From: Flavobacteriaceae bacterium
GTDB lineage: Bacteria; Bacteroidota; Bacteroidia; Flavobacteriales; Flavobacteriaceae
NCBI GenBank assembly: GCA_030590765.1
Contig: JAUVCP010000008.1
Span: 1-16,426, forward strand
Length of the DNA: 16,426 nt
Direction: 5' to 3'
The notes below the pieces were generated by a model. The model was not told where the DNA came from. It did no database searches and saw nothing but the letters and a program-made list of their open reading frames with translations. Position 1 is the first letter of the stretch. Each line of letters opens with the position of its first letter. Both the position numbers and the translations under genes were made by a program. Below are positions 1-8,045 of the stretch, in pieces.

Positions 1-1540
1 GAATAGAACTCACCTTTATACCACCAAGGTTCATGGCATCATCTACCCTACCATGCATTCGATAATAGCCATTTTTCAATTGTTCAATCTCATCACCATG
101 CCGACGTAATATTTTTCTTTTGTATTTTGGGGTTCCTTCAAAATAAACCTCATGATGATCTTGATTAAGCAAAGTATTTGAAAGACCCATGATTGGTGGA
201 ATTAAAAACAATTCTCCTTTTTTAGTGAGGTTTTCATCCTCATCCAACAAGATAAATTCACCACCTAATGTTTGTGTAGAAAATGTACTTGCAATATTGG
301 GTTGCACCATAGTAGAAGCTAAATAACCACCACCAATTTCTGTACCTCCACAATATTCAATTACAGGTTTAACATTGGCCAGCTGCATTAAATACTCCAT
401 TTCATCCGGATTGGAAACTTCACCGGTTGAGCTAAAACATTTAATCTCATTCCAGTCTAAGTTTTCCATGGATCTAGTATTTTTCCAATTTCTAACAATA
501 CTTGGAACCACACCTAACATGGTAATTTTTGCATTTTGCACAAAAGAACCAAACTCTTCACCCATGGGCGCACCATAATACAATGCAATGCTTGCTTTAT
601 TGATTAATGCGGCAAAAACCAGCCAGGGACCCATCATCCAACCCAGATTTGTTGGCCAGCAAACCACATCATTTTTTTGAATATTTTGGTAGTAAAAGCC
701 ATCTGAAGCTCCTTTAATAGGAGTTGTATGTGTCCACGGTATTGCTTTGGGTTTTCCGGTTGTACCGGAAGAGAATAAAACAGTAATAATATCTTCTGGA
801 TCTTGAATTACTGTGTCAAATTGATTGTTATCTGAGAGAAATTCTGTAAAATAAATGTCCTTTTCCCGTAATGTTATTTGATCGTCACTAACTTTGATAA
901 TAACTGCTTTTGGTGAATCTATTTCTTTGATCTTTTTATAAAGAGGCAATGTTTTACCGGCTCTTTCTTGTACATCCTGAGTAAAAATTACTTTTGGACT
1001 TGTAATTTTTAAACGAATTTCAATCTCATTAGGGGCAAAACTATCAGCAATGGTAACTACCGGATTACCGGCTTTAATTCCTGCAAGATAAATGGCGACA
1101 GCCTCCAGGGTCATGGGCATGTCAATAGCGATAAGATCACCTTTTTCAACTCCAAGATCTCTTAAGCCATTTGCAATTTTATTTACGTAGTTTTCTAACT
1201 GGATTTGCGTGACTTTTTCAATAGTTCCTCCTTCTTTTTGAAAAATAACAGCTATAGCATCATCACTATTTTGAAAACAGGAGTCAACTATATTTAATTT
1301 ACCTCCTTTTAGCCATTGTGTTTGTTCTATTCCAAGAGAGATGTTGAATACAGAATTGTATTCTTTTTGTAACTTAATACCCAAATTATCTATAGTTTGA
1401 GACCAGAAATCATTCTTATTCTTAACCGACCAGTTCCAGAGATCCTCGTAAGTTTTCAAACTATTTTTCAGCATCATCTGGTAGATGTTACTTTTTTTAA
1501 TAGTCTGATCATCAGGAATCCAGAAAGCTTTTCTAATCAT
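1..1540 (-). CDS. AMP-forming acyl-CoA synthetase, plant AAE17/AAE18-like (partial, C-terminus off window)
   Basis: An adenylate-forming enzyme expected to activate a short carboxylic acid to its acyl-CoA through an acyl-AMP. I translated 513 codons by hand from the ATG at 1540 without a stop; the remaining C-terminal lid domain, including the usual catalytic lysine, lies beyond the left edge. Visible motifs are the P-loop SSGTTGKPK (about residues 257-265), PTNLGWMMGP (about 296-305), the STGE segment (about 371-374), YCGGTE (about 396-401) and GRVDDAMNLGGIK (about 497-509). From memory, these and the RRHGD segment resemble Arabidopsis peroxisomal acyl-activating enzymes 17 and 18 more than ordinary acetyl-CoA synthetase. 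The substrate is not known; acetate or acetoacetate are possible. The start codon sits one base after the stop of the upstream penicillin-binding protein gene, so it is probably the last or a late gene of that operon. Confidence 0.85.
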   Translation of the reverse strand, partial: MIRKAFWIPDDQTIKKSNIYQMMLKNSLKTYEDLWNWSVKNKNDFWSQTIDNLGIKLQKEYNSVFNISLGIEQTQWLKGGKLNIVDSCFQNSDDAIAVIFQKEGGTIEKVTQIQLENYVNKIANGLRDLGVEKGDLIAIDMPMTLEAVAIYLAGIKAGNPVVTIADSFAPNEIEIRLKITSPKVIFTQDVQERAGKTLPLYKKIKEIDSPKAVIIKVSDDQITLREKDIYFTEFLSDNNQFDTVIQDPEDIITVLFSSGTTGKPKAIPWTHTTPIKGASDGFYYQNIQKNDVVCWPTNLGWMMGPWLVFAALINKASIALYYGAPMGEEFGSFVQNAKITMLGVVPSIVRNWKNTRSMENLDWNEIKCFSSTGEVSNPDEMEYLMQLANVKPVIEYCGGTEIGGGYLASTMVQPNIASTFSTQTLGGEFILLDEDENLTKKGELFLIPPIMGLSNTLLNQDHHEVYFEGTPKYKRKILRRHGDEIEQLKNGYYRMHGRVDDAMNLGGIKVSSI

Positions 1541-1541
1541 T

Positions 1542-3833
1542 TTAAAATTCTATTTCATCTGTTGGATCTGGAGTTTTTTCTCCTTCTTTTTCTTCTTTAT
1601 TACAATCCAATTCAATTGATAGGTCATCAGGTTTTTCAAATTCTTCTTTGCTAATATTCAATTCTTCATTGGCATAACATTTTTGCATGTACAAAGCCCA
1701 GATAGGTAAAGCCATAGATGCACCCTGACCTTTGGCAAGATCTGTAAAATGTACAGAACGATCTTCTGCTCCAACCCAAACCCCTGTAGAAAGGTTTGGA
1801 ACCATTCCCATAAACCAGCCATCTGATTGATTTTGTGTAGTTCCGGTTTTACCAGCAATTGTATTTTCAAATTTATACGGATAACCTGTAACGATATCAT
1901 TTGGATATTTCCCTGCGGAAGTTCTTAGTCTGATTCCCGAACCTGATTGTACAACACCTTGCATTAAATTGACCATAGTATAGGCAATTTCATCACTTAA
2001 AACTTCTTTGGTTTTTGGAATAAATTCTTCTAAAACAGTTCCGTTTTTATCTTCAATTCGCAATACCATCATTGGTTTTACAAACATACCTTTATTAGCA
2101 AAAGTGTTTAAAGCACCAAGCATTTCATACAAACTAAGATCTATAGTTCCTAAGGCAATCGAAGGAACAGCAGGAATATCGGATTCAATTCCTAATTTTT
2201 TTGCCAAAAGAACCACATTTTGTGGTGTGGTTTTATCAATTAATTGAGCTGTGATTACATTTATGGAGTTTGCAAGTGCATTTTTTAAAGTTTTCATTCC
2301 TCCATATGCTTTCTCTTCACCTCCTGCATTTCTTGGAGTCCAGTCTTCATCCAAATGATATTTTCCTTTCGGAATCGTATAAGGAGTATTTGGAAATTCA
2401 TCACAAGGAGATAGCCCTAATTCATTGATTGCTGTTGCATAAACAAATGGTTTAAAAGTTGATCCAACTTGTCGTTTTCCCTGTTTTACATGGTCGTATT
2501 GAAAATGTTTGTAATTGATTCCACCAACCCATGCTTTTACATGTCCGGTTTGGGTATCTAAAGAAAGTAGACCCGTTTGTAAGATAAACTTATTATAACG
2601 TATGGAATCATAAGGAGTCATAATTGTATCGATTTCTCCTTTCCATGAAAAAATTCTCATATTGGTTTCCTTGTGAAAAGATGTGGTGATCTCTTTCTCG
2701 CTTTTACCGTTTTTTTTCATTTTACGCCATCTATCTGAGCGCTTCATTGCCAGCTTCATTGTTCTTTTTATTTGATCAGGTTTCAGATCATAAAAAGGAG
2801 CAGTCTTGTTTCTCTTTTGCTGTAAATAAAATATACTTTGTAAATTAGACATATGCTCGCTAGTTGCTTCTTCTGCATATTTTTGCATACGAGAATCAAG
2901 CGTAACGTAAATCTTTAATCCATCGCGATAAATATTATAGCTTTCTCCATTTGTTTTAGGATTTTTCTTGATCCAGCCTTTCATAAAATCACGAATATAC
3001 TCTCTAAAATAAGTTGCAGTTCCATCACTATGGCCTTCCAGATTGATATCTAATTTTAATGATAAATTTTGCAGGGAGTCTTTTACAACTTCTGTTATAA
3101 AACCATTTCTAACCATTTGTTTTAAAACAACATTACGGCGTTGTTGCACCATTTCTGACCTACGCATAGGATTGTATAAGGAAGAATTTTTTAACATACC
3201 TACCAACATTGCCGATTCTTCCATTTTAAGATCTTTAGGTTCTTTTCCAAAATGAATTCTGGCAGCTGAACGAATCCCAACAGCATTATGTCCAAAATCA
3301 TACTTATTAAAATACATAGTAATGATCTCATTTTTAGTATATTGCTTTTCCAGTCGTATAGAAATAACCCATTCTTTCACTTTTTGGATCAAACGTTTAA
3401 AAATATTTCCGGAAGCTTTTTTAGTAAAAAGCATTTTTGCCAGTTGCTGAGTGATCGTACTGGCACCCCCACCTTTTCCTAATTTAACAGCTGCTCTTGC
3501 AGTACCCCTCATGTCAATTCCAGAATGCTCATAAAAACGTTCATCTTCTGTTGCAACCAGTGCTTCGATTAAATTTTTTGGCAATTCATGAAAGCTTACC
3601 GGAGTTCTGTTTTCACGATAATACTTTCCAAGTGTCACACCATCTAGGGAGATCACTTCAGTAGCTAAATTATTTTCCGGATTTTCGAGTTCTTCAAAAG
3701 TAGGTAAAGACCCAAAAACACCTAGAGAAGCCAAAAAGAAAACTAAAAAAGCAAAAACAATTCCACCTAAAAATAATTTCCAGATCCACTTGGTATATTT
3801 GGAAGTTGCGGATTTTATATTTTTTTTAGCCAT
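1542..3833 (-). CDS. Class A penicillin-binding protein (bifunctional transglycosylase/transpeptidase, PBP1A type)
   Basis: Polymerises lipid II into glycan strands and crosslinks the peptides on the outer face of the inner membrane. The 763 residues start with a basic stretch and one membrane anchor (about 17-40). The GT51 transglycosylase domain follows, with EDERFYEH (catalytic glutamate E96), the GASTITQQLAK motif near 123-133 and YFNKYDFG near 175-181. The transpeptidase domain carries all three signatures: SxxK at S458-K461 within GSTFKP, SxN at S523-N525 and KTG at 662-664. After about residue 725 the tail is acidic and low in complexity. Length and order are normal for the family, and all catalytic residues are present. 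The ATG overlaps the last base of the gldH stop codon, implying translational coupling. The family name is certain; mrcA or ponA is a matter of naming convention. Confidence 0.95.
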   Translation of the reverse strand: MAKKNIKSATSKYTKWIWKLFLGGIVFAFLVFFLASLGVFGSLPTFEELENPENNLATEVISLDGVTLGKYYRENRTPVSFHELPKNLIEALVATEDERFYEHSGIDMRGTARAAVKLGKGGGASTITQQLAKMLFTKKASGNIFKRLIQKVKEWVISIRLEKQYTKNEIITMYFNKYDFGHNAVGIRSAARIHFGKEPKDLKMEESAMLVGMLKNSSLYNPMRRSEMVQQRRNVVLKQMVRNGFITEVVKDSLQNLSLKLDINLEGHSDGTATYFREYIRDFMKGWIKKNPKTNGESYNIYRDGLKIYVTLDSRMQKYAEEATSEHMSNLQSIFYLQQKRNKTAPFYDLKPDQIKRTMKLAMKRSDRWRKMKKNGKSEKEITTSFHKETNMRIFSWKGEIDTIMTPYDSIRYNKFILQTGLLSLDTQTGHVKAWVGGINYKHFQYDHVKQGKRQVGSTFKPFVYATAINELGLSPCDEFPNTPYTIPKGKYHLDEDWTPRNAGGEEKAYGGMKTLKNALANSINVITAQLIDKTTPQNVVLLAKKLGIESDIPAVPSIALGTIDLSLYEMLGALNTFANKGMFVKPMMVLRIEDKNGTVLEEFIPKTKEVLSDEIAYTMVNLMQGVVQSGSGIRLRTSAGKYPNDIVTGYPYKFENTIAGKTGTTQNQSDGWFMGMVPNLSTGVWVGAEDRSVHFTDLAKGQGASMALPIWALYMQKCYANEELNISKEEFEKPDDLSIELDCNKEEKEGEKTPDPTDEIEF

Positions 3834-4342
3834 TATTTAATTTTTTCAATTTGCACACCAACATCTGTTATTCCGTTAAGGTAAACAAGCCCATCAATAT
3901 CTTTTGTTTTCCTCATAGCTTGTTGTACAGAGATCTTATAATCTCCTTTCACCGGAAAGATTACATTGGTTTTATATTCTAATTTATTTTCTTTGATATC
4001 CGAGAAACCAGTTCCTAAAAAGTGACCTTCAGGTGTAGTCATTTCATATTCTAAAGTGTCGATAATTTGATAATTAGTAGGAAATTTAATACCAACGATT
4101 AAAAATAGATTACTAAACTCATAATCTTTATTATTTCTGATATTTATGTTGATATTATTTTTACTTATAGTATCATTTGAAGAAACAATAAAATTAATAA
4201 TGGTGTCTTTATGCCATTTATCGTTTTCAATACTTTTGTATTCATCAAATTTCATATTATTTGAACAAGATGAGATACTGATAATAACGATGAAAGATAG
4301 AATAATTTTACCAAAAACAGATACGGTATTTTTTATTTGCAT
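3833..4342 (-). CDS. gldH: Gliding motility lipoprotein GldH
   Basis: A 169-residue lipoprotein of the gliding/type IX secretion apparatus of Bacteroidota. The N-terminus is a lipoprotein signal peptide: basic start, hydrophobic core at about 12-22 and a lipobox ISSC with the lipidated cysteine at C26. The mature part matches the GldH family pattern as I know it: a WHKD segment soon after the lipobox, a central segment on the order of YEFSNLFLIVGI, a DTLEYEMTTPEGHFLGTG stretch, QAMRKTKDIDG, and the ending GITDVGVQIEK. In Flavobacterium johnsoniae, GldH is needed for gliding. It is probably anchored to the cell envelope and acts in the periplasm. No other gld gene is in the window. It lies 9 nt after ricT and overlaps the next gene by 1 nt. 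A gldH gene does not by itself prove motility, since non-gliding relatives keep it for secretion. Confidence 0.88.
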   Translation of the reverse strand: MQIKNTVSVFGKIILSFIVIISISSCSNNMKFDEYKSIENDKWHKDTIINFIVSSNDTISKNNININIRNNKDYEFSNLFLIVGIKFPTNYQIIDTLEYEMTTPEGHFLGTGFSDIKENKLEYKTNVIFPVKGDYKISVQQAMRKTKDIDGLVYLNGITDVGVQIEKIK

Positions 4343-4351
4343 TATAATATT

Positions 4352-5536
4352 TTACTTGTTTTTGTTTTGAGAATTTCTTTTGTTTCTATAGTTTTTATTA
4401 CGCTGATTTCTTCCCCTGTTGCGTTTCTTTTTAAATTTTGGCTTGTCAAACCGGGTCAAACTATCCTGACCAACCACATCGGTAAATTTTGATTCTTCAA
4501 CAGTTTCCAGCTCTAATTCCAATGCATAATCCTCTAGATTTGGAACTTTTTTTCTGTCCTTATTGATGGCTATGATCTGATTGGCTTGCTCAATGGTCAA
4601 TTTATGCCAAAGCATGGGATTTTCTTTGTAGGCATACCAAAGATGACCTCTAAAAATATCCATTTTTTGAAAAATAGCAGGCCCTTTTTCGGTTTGTAGC
4701 CAAAGGTCGGTTTTTGGAAAATGCTTTAATGCATCTACATAAGAATCCAGTTCGTAGTTTAAACAACATTTTAGTTTACCACATTGTCCGGCGAGTTTTT
4801 GCGGATTTAAAGATAGTTGCTGATATCGTGCTGCCGAGGTGCTTACTGATCTGAAGTCTGTTAACCAAGTGGAACAACAAAGTTCTCTACCACAGGATCC
4901 GATACCCCCCAAACGAGCAGCTTCTTGTCTTAGACCTACCTGTTTCATTTCAACACGTAGGCTAAAAGTACCTGCCAATTCACGTATCAACTGACGAAAA
5001 TCTACACGTTCGTCTGCAGTGTAATAAAAAGTTGCTTTGTTTCCATCTCCTTGATATTCTATATCTGAAAGTTTCATCTTTAAACCCAAACGGCTAATGA
5101 TTAATCTGGATTTTTTTTGAACTTCCTGTTCTTTTTCACGAGCAGTAGTCCAGATATCAATATCTTTTTGTGTTGCTTTTCGGTAAATTTGTTTTGTATC
5201 AGGATGGTCAATGGCAACATTTTTCTTTCTCATTTGCACCTTAACCAATTCTCCCGTAAGGGAAATAACACCAATATCATGACCTGGAGAGGTTTCTACA
5301 GCAACTATGTCACCAATGCAAATACTAAGTTTTTTTGTGTTTCTATAAAAACATTTTCGTCCGTTTTTAAAACGAACCTCCATGATATCAAAAGGCTCTT
5401 GGTTGCTGGGCAAGGTCATGTTAGAAAGCCAGTCAAAAACTGTTAATTTATCACAGCTACCTGAGGAACAAGCTCCGTTGTTATTACAGCCCAAAGGCAA
5501 TCCATTTATAGAAGTAGAGCAAGAATTACAGCTCAT
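4352..5536 (-). CDS. ricT: PSP1 domain protein, Fe-S regulatory complex subunit RicT (YaaT) homologue
   Basis: A 394-residue PSP1-domain protein. In Bacillus subtilis the homologue RicT (YaaT) forms an Fe-S complex with RicA and RicF that affects RNase Y activity and development; its job in Bacteroidota is not established. The core carries two cysteine clusters, GSCGRELCC (C215, C220, C221) and GQCGKLKCC (C252, C257, C258), the hallmark of the family. Two further features stand out: an N-terminal cysteine-rich lead (C3, C6, C17, C23, C28) and a strongly basic, asparagine-rich tail after about residue 365 that could touch nucleic acid. The ATG at 5536 is supported by an in-frame TAA two codons upstream. 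An AAAGGAG-like sequence lies about 30 nt upstream, too far to be a normal ribosome site. It heads the tight gldH-PBP-synthetase cluster. The RicT name is secure; the function here is inference. Confidence 0.88.
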   Translation of the reverse strand: MSCNSCSTSINGLPLGCNNNGACSSGSCDKLTVFDWLSNMTLPSNQEPFDIMEVRFKNGRKCFYRNTKKLSICIGDIVAVETSPGHDIGVISLTGELVKVQMRKKNVAIDHPDTKQIYRKATQKDIDIWTTAREKEQEVQKKSRLIISRLGLKMKLSDIEYQGDGNKATFYYTADERVDFRQLIRELAGTFSLRVEMKQVGLRQEAARLGGIGSCGRELCCSTWLTDFRSVSTSAARYQQLSLNPQKLAGQCGKLKCCLNYELDSYVDALKHFPKTDLWLQTEKGPAIFQKMDIFRGHLWYAYKENPMLWHKLTIEQANQIIAINKDRKKVPNLEDYALELELETVEESKFTDVVGQDSLTRFDKPKFKKKRNRGRNQRNKNYRNKRNSQNKNK

Positions 5537-5705
5537 AATTTATATATATTTTGAATTGAGAATAACTCCTTTTGCTGTTGATACTTACATCATTTTGATC
5601 CAAATCTTCTTACTTTAATCAACTATTTGAATAAAAGGAAACTCAATATATGTTCTGAAAAATTTTAGGTAAATATACCAAATATTGGCAAAATAGAAAG
5701 GTAAA

Positions 5706-5936
5706 TTATTTTAACTTCACACTAATGATTTTTGTCGGACAAGCTTCTTTTGCTTTTGTTACATTTTCTGTTATGGAAAAATCGGGAGATTTGATAGTAA
5801 AAAATCCTTTTTTTTCGGTAGAATGGAGCAACACTGCTTTTCCATCCTTTTTTGACATTTGGAATTGTTTTGGGGCCAGTTCAACACAGTAATTGCAACC
5901 GATACATTTTTTTCGCTGTAAAGTGATGATGACCAT
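5706..5936 (-). CDS. Ferredoxin, single [4Fe-4S] cluster type
   Basis: A 76-residue small ferredoxin that would carry electrons in the cytoplasm. It has CIGCNYC (C11, C14, C17) followed by a distant ACP motif with C66, the four ligands expected for one [4Fe-4S] cluster. The second cluster site found in bacterial 2x[4Fe-4S] ferredoxins is absent, as in other short monocluster ferredoxins. The ATG at 5936 is preceded by AAGGA at 5941-5945 with a 4-nt gap, a clearer ribosome site than most genes here have. A promoter element lies at 6010-6017. The gene is divergent from holB and 169 bp upstream of ricT on the same strand, so it may be a separate unit. Redox partners cannot be read from the sequence. 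Confidence 0.85.
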   Translation of the reverse strand: MVIITLQRKKCIGCNYCVELAPKQFQMSKKDGKAVLLHSTEKKGFFTIKSPDFSITENVTKAKEACPTKIISVKLK

Positions 5937-6009
5937 TTAATCCTTAATTATTTGATTTGTCCAGAATGTAGACAGTTTTACCTAAAAAGTATTATTCTTT
6001 GAATTTTGG

Positions 6010-6017
6010 CAAAAATA
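6010..6017 (-). promoter_or_regulatory. Candidate -7 promoter element for the ferredoxin gene
   Basis: The minus strand reads TATTTTTG, an exact TAnnTTTG match, in the 184-bp divergent gap between ferredoxin and holB. Initiation near 6005 would give a leader of about 70 nt. No clear -33 TTTG is seen. Confidence 0.4.
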
Positions 6018-6120
6018 GGGATAATAGACAGAAATTAGTTATTTTTTTGAATAATATATAATTGAAACTAATTAGAGTTTCAGTTTATTTTATTTTCTTT
6101 GTATGCACAGAATGTAAGCT

Positions 6121-7275
6121 ATGCTTTTTAAAGATATCATTGGGCAGGAAAAGCTCAAGAACCATTTGATCCAAACTGTAAATAACAGGAGAATTTCACA
6201 TGCGCAGTTATTTATTGCACCTAAGGGTAGCGGTGCTTTGCCTTTGGCAATTGCTTACGCACAGTATATTTTATGCCACAATAAGGATTTAGAAAATAAT
6301 TCAGGTGATGAGGCCTGTAATTTGAAATTTGAAAAACTGGCTCATCCTGATCTGCATTTTGCTTTTCCGGTTGCGGCAAATGATAAGGTAAAAAAGCACC
6401 CTGTAAGCAATTTGTTTCTAGAAGAATGGCGAAAATTTATTATAAATACCCCTTACGGAAGTTTATTCAACTGGTATCAAAAACTTGGAATTGAAAACAA
6501 GCAGGGGCAGATTGGTGTTGATGAGGCTGAAGATATTGTAAAAAAACTGGTTTTAAAATCTTATGAAGGTGGGTATAAGGTAATGATCATTTGGATGGCA
6601 GAAAAGATGAATATATCTGCATCTAATAAGTTATTAAAATTGATAGAGGAGCCACCTGAAAAAACACTTTTTTTACTGATTGCTGAAAATGAAGAACAAA
6701 TTATAAAAACTATTTTGTCTCGTTGTCAGGTATTGCATATCAAAGCTTTAAGTAAAAGTATAATAAAAGAAGAATTGATCAAAAAGTATCAATTAACCGA
6801 ATATGATGCTAAAAAAATTGCCCATCAGTCAAATGGTGACTGGAATAAAGCAATTAGATCTTTAAATCAAAATGATAATGAAGATGTATTTGAAAGATGG
6901 TTTATTACCTGGGTAAGATCTGCCTTTAGAGCTAAAGGTAATGCAAGCGTAATTCAGGATCTGATCACTTGGAGTGATGAAATTGCAAAAACAGGAAGAG
7001 AATCACAAAAACGATTTTTACACTATTGCTCTAATTTTTTCCGTCAGGCAATGTTAACCAATTACAAAGCAAATAATCTGGTGTTCTTTGAGGCACAAGC
7101 TACAGATTTTGATATTCGAAAATTTGCTCCATTTGTGCATGGAGATAATATTGAAGATATCCATAATGCAATTGAAGATGCCATTTATCATATCGAAAGA
7201 AATGGCAATGCTAAAATTATTTTATTGGATCTTTCCATGCAATTGACACGATATTTACATCAGAAGGAGACTTAA
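6121..7275 (+). CDS. holB: DNA polymerase III subunit delta prime (clamp loader)
   Basis: The 384-residue delta prime subunit of the clamp loader, which helps place the sliding clamp on primed DNA. The N-terminus FKDIIGQEKLKNHL and ISHAQLF are typical. The P-loop position (about 33-40, APKGSGAL) is degenerate, as expected because delta prime does not hydrolyse ATP. LIEEPPEKTLF (about 175-185) and the SRC motif (S200-R201-C202) of clamp-loader subunits are both present. The zinc module common in this family is reduced: only C52 and C66 remain before the conserved HPDLHF segment. The ATG at 6121 fits the family start; no Shine-Dalgarno site precedes it. It is transcribed away from the ferredoxin and ricT genes. 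Confidence 0.93.
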   Translation: MLFKDIIGQEKLKNHLIQTVNNRRISHAQLFIAPKGSGALPLAIAYAQYILCHNKDLENNSGDEACNLKFEKLAHPDLHFAFPVAANDKVKKHPVSNLFLEEWRKFIINTPYGSLFNWYQKLGIENKQGQIGVDEAEDIVKKLVLKSYEGGYKVMIIWMAEKMNISASNKLLKLIEEPPEKTLFLLIAENEEQIIKTILSRCQVLHIKALSKSIIKEELIKKYQLTEYDAKKIAHQSNGDWNKAIRSLNQNDNEDVFERWFITWVRSAFRAKGNASVIQDLITWSDEIAKTGRESQKRFLHYCSNFFRQAMLTNYKANNLVFFEAQATDFDIRKFAPFVHGDNIEDIHNAIEDAIYHIERNGNAKIILLDLSMQLTRYLHQKET

Positions 7276-7382
7276 GTTTACTGTTTATTTACTTGAAATC
7301 ATTTGATAGTATGGATATTTGAGTAGATTGTCACAATTTATTTGTCTTGTTAAAATGGACAAAGCAACGACATTTAAGCTAT

Positions 7383-7403
7383 TATATTTTACGGTAAAAT
7401 ATA
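7383..7403. repeat. 21-bp perfect palindrome at the holB/hlyIII convergent junction
   Basis: TATATTTTAC and GTAAAATATA are separated by a single G (7393), giving 10-bp arms; as RNA, a 9-bp stem with a CGG loop. It spans the hlyIII stop codon. It is not followed by a T-run on either strand, so it is not a standard intrinsic terminator, though it may protect 3' ends. Confidence 0.5.
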
Positions 7404-8033
7404 AAAAAACACCGCCATAAAATGGCTAAAACTCCCTAATAATACAAAAATATGAAATACTGCATGGTTGTATTTTAATTTTTTGATACTGTACAATATT
7501 GCACCAACCGTATAGAAAACACCACCTGCCAGTAACCACATCAATCCGGCGAAAGGCATTTCATTTACCAAAGGTTTAATAGCAAAAATGATAAGCCAAC
7601 CCATCAAAACATAAGCAATAGTTGAAATAGTATCATATTTTCCTGTAAAAAACAATTTTAGTACAATACCTGTCAAAGCTAGTCCCCAGGAAACACCAAA
7701 AATGGTCCATCCAACCCAACCTTTTAAAATTAATAAAGTAAAAGGTGTGTATGTTCCGGCAATTAAAACATAAATGGCAGAGTGATCAAAAATATTAAGG
7801 CGATTTCGAAGTTTCGGACTTTTGGAATAGTGATATGCGGTGGAAGCTGAATATAGCACAACAAGACTGGCTCCAAAAATAGCAAAACTAGTTATATGTT
7901 TTGCACTTCCGTAAAGGGAGGAGTAAACAACCAGTAAAACTAATGCAATTATACTTAATATCAGACCAATAGCATGGGTAATTACATTAAGCCTTTCTTC
8001 TTTTGACGCATAATATGTAATTTTTTTTGTCAT
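7389..8033 (-). CDS. Hemolysin III / PAQR family membrane protein
   Basis: A 214-residue integral membrane protein with about seven hydrophobic segments. It belongs to the hemolysin III branch of the PAQR (progestin and adipoQ receptor) family. The family marks are visible: ERLNVITHAIG near 13-23, STAYHY with H68, DHSAIYVLIAGTYTPF starting at D83, and the last-helix histidines H190 and H194 of HAVFH, the likely zinc ligands together with H68. The product name is historical; most bacterial members have no shown haemolytic activity and may be zinc-dependent lipid hydrolases. It follows the acyltransferase gene by 12 nt on the same strand, which suggests co-transcription and a shared link to membrane lipids. 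Its last codons lie inside a 21-bp palindrome. Confidence 0.9.
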   Translation of the reverse strand: MTKKITYYASKEERLNVITHAIGLILSIIALVLLVVYSSLYGSAKHITSFAIFGASLVVLYSASTAYHYSKSPKLRNRLNIFDHSAIYVLIAGTYTPFTLLILKGWVGWTIFGVSWGLALTGIVLKLFFTGKYDTISTIAYVLMGWLIIFAIKPLVNEMPFAGLMWLLAGGVFYTVGAILYSIKKLKYNHAVFHIFVLLGSFSHFMAVFFYILP

Positions 8034-8045
8034 TTAATTTGTTTT

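Noticed and set aside
1397..1654. 85-codon plus-strand frame across the PBP/acyl-CoA synthetase junction
   Set aside because: Covered on both sides by well-supported minus-strand genes; composition is that of a reverse-complement shadow.
5117..5446. 109-codon open frame antisense to ricT
   Set aside because: It lies wholly within ricT, whose protein has clear family motifs; the antisense product is phenylalanine-rich without domain features, as expected from an AT-rich shadow.
5678..5688. CCAAATATTGG inverted repeat upstream of ricT as an operator
   Set aside because: Only 4-bp arms; expected by chance in this composition.
7341..7363. Possible hairpin TTTGTC/GACAAA downstream of holB
   Set aside because: Six-bp stem with an 11-nt loop and no following T-run; too weak.
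7383..7403. Palindrome read as an intrinsic terminator for holB or hlyIII
   Set aside because: The holB-sense hairpin is followed by an A-run, and the hlyIII-sense hairpin is followed by mixed sequence; no U-tract on either strand.
7389..8033. Hemolysin III as a virulence toxin
   Set aside because: The name is historical; the sequence is an ordinary PAQR membrane protein with no toxin features.
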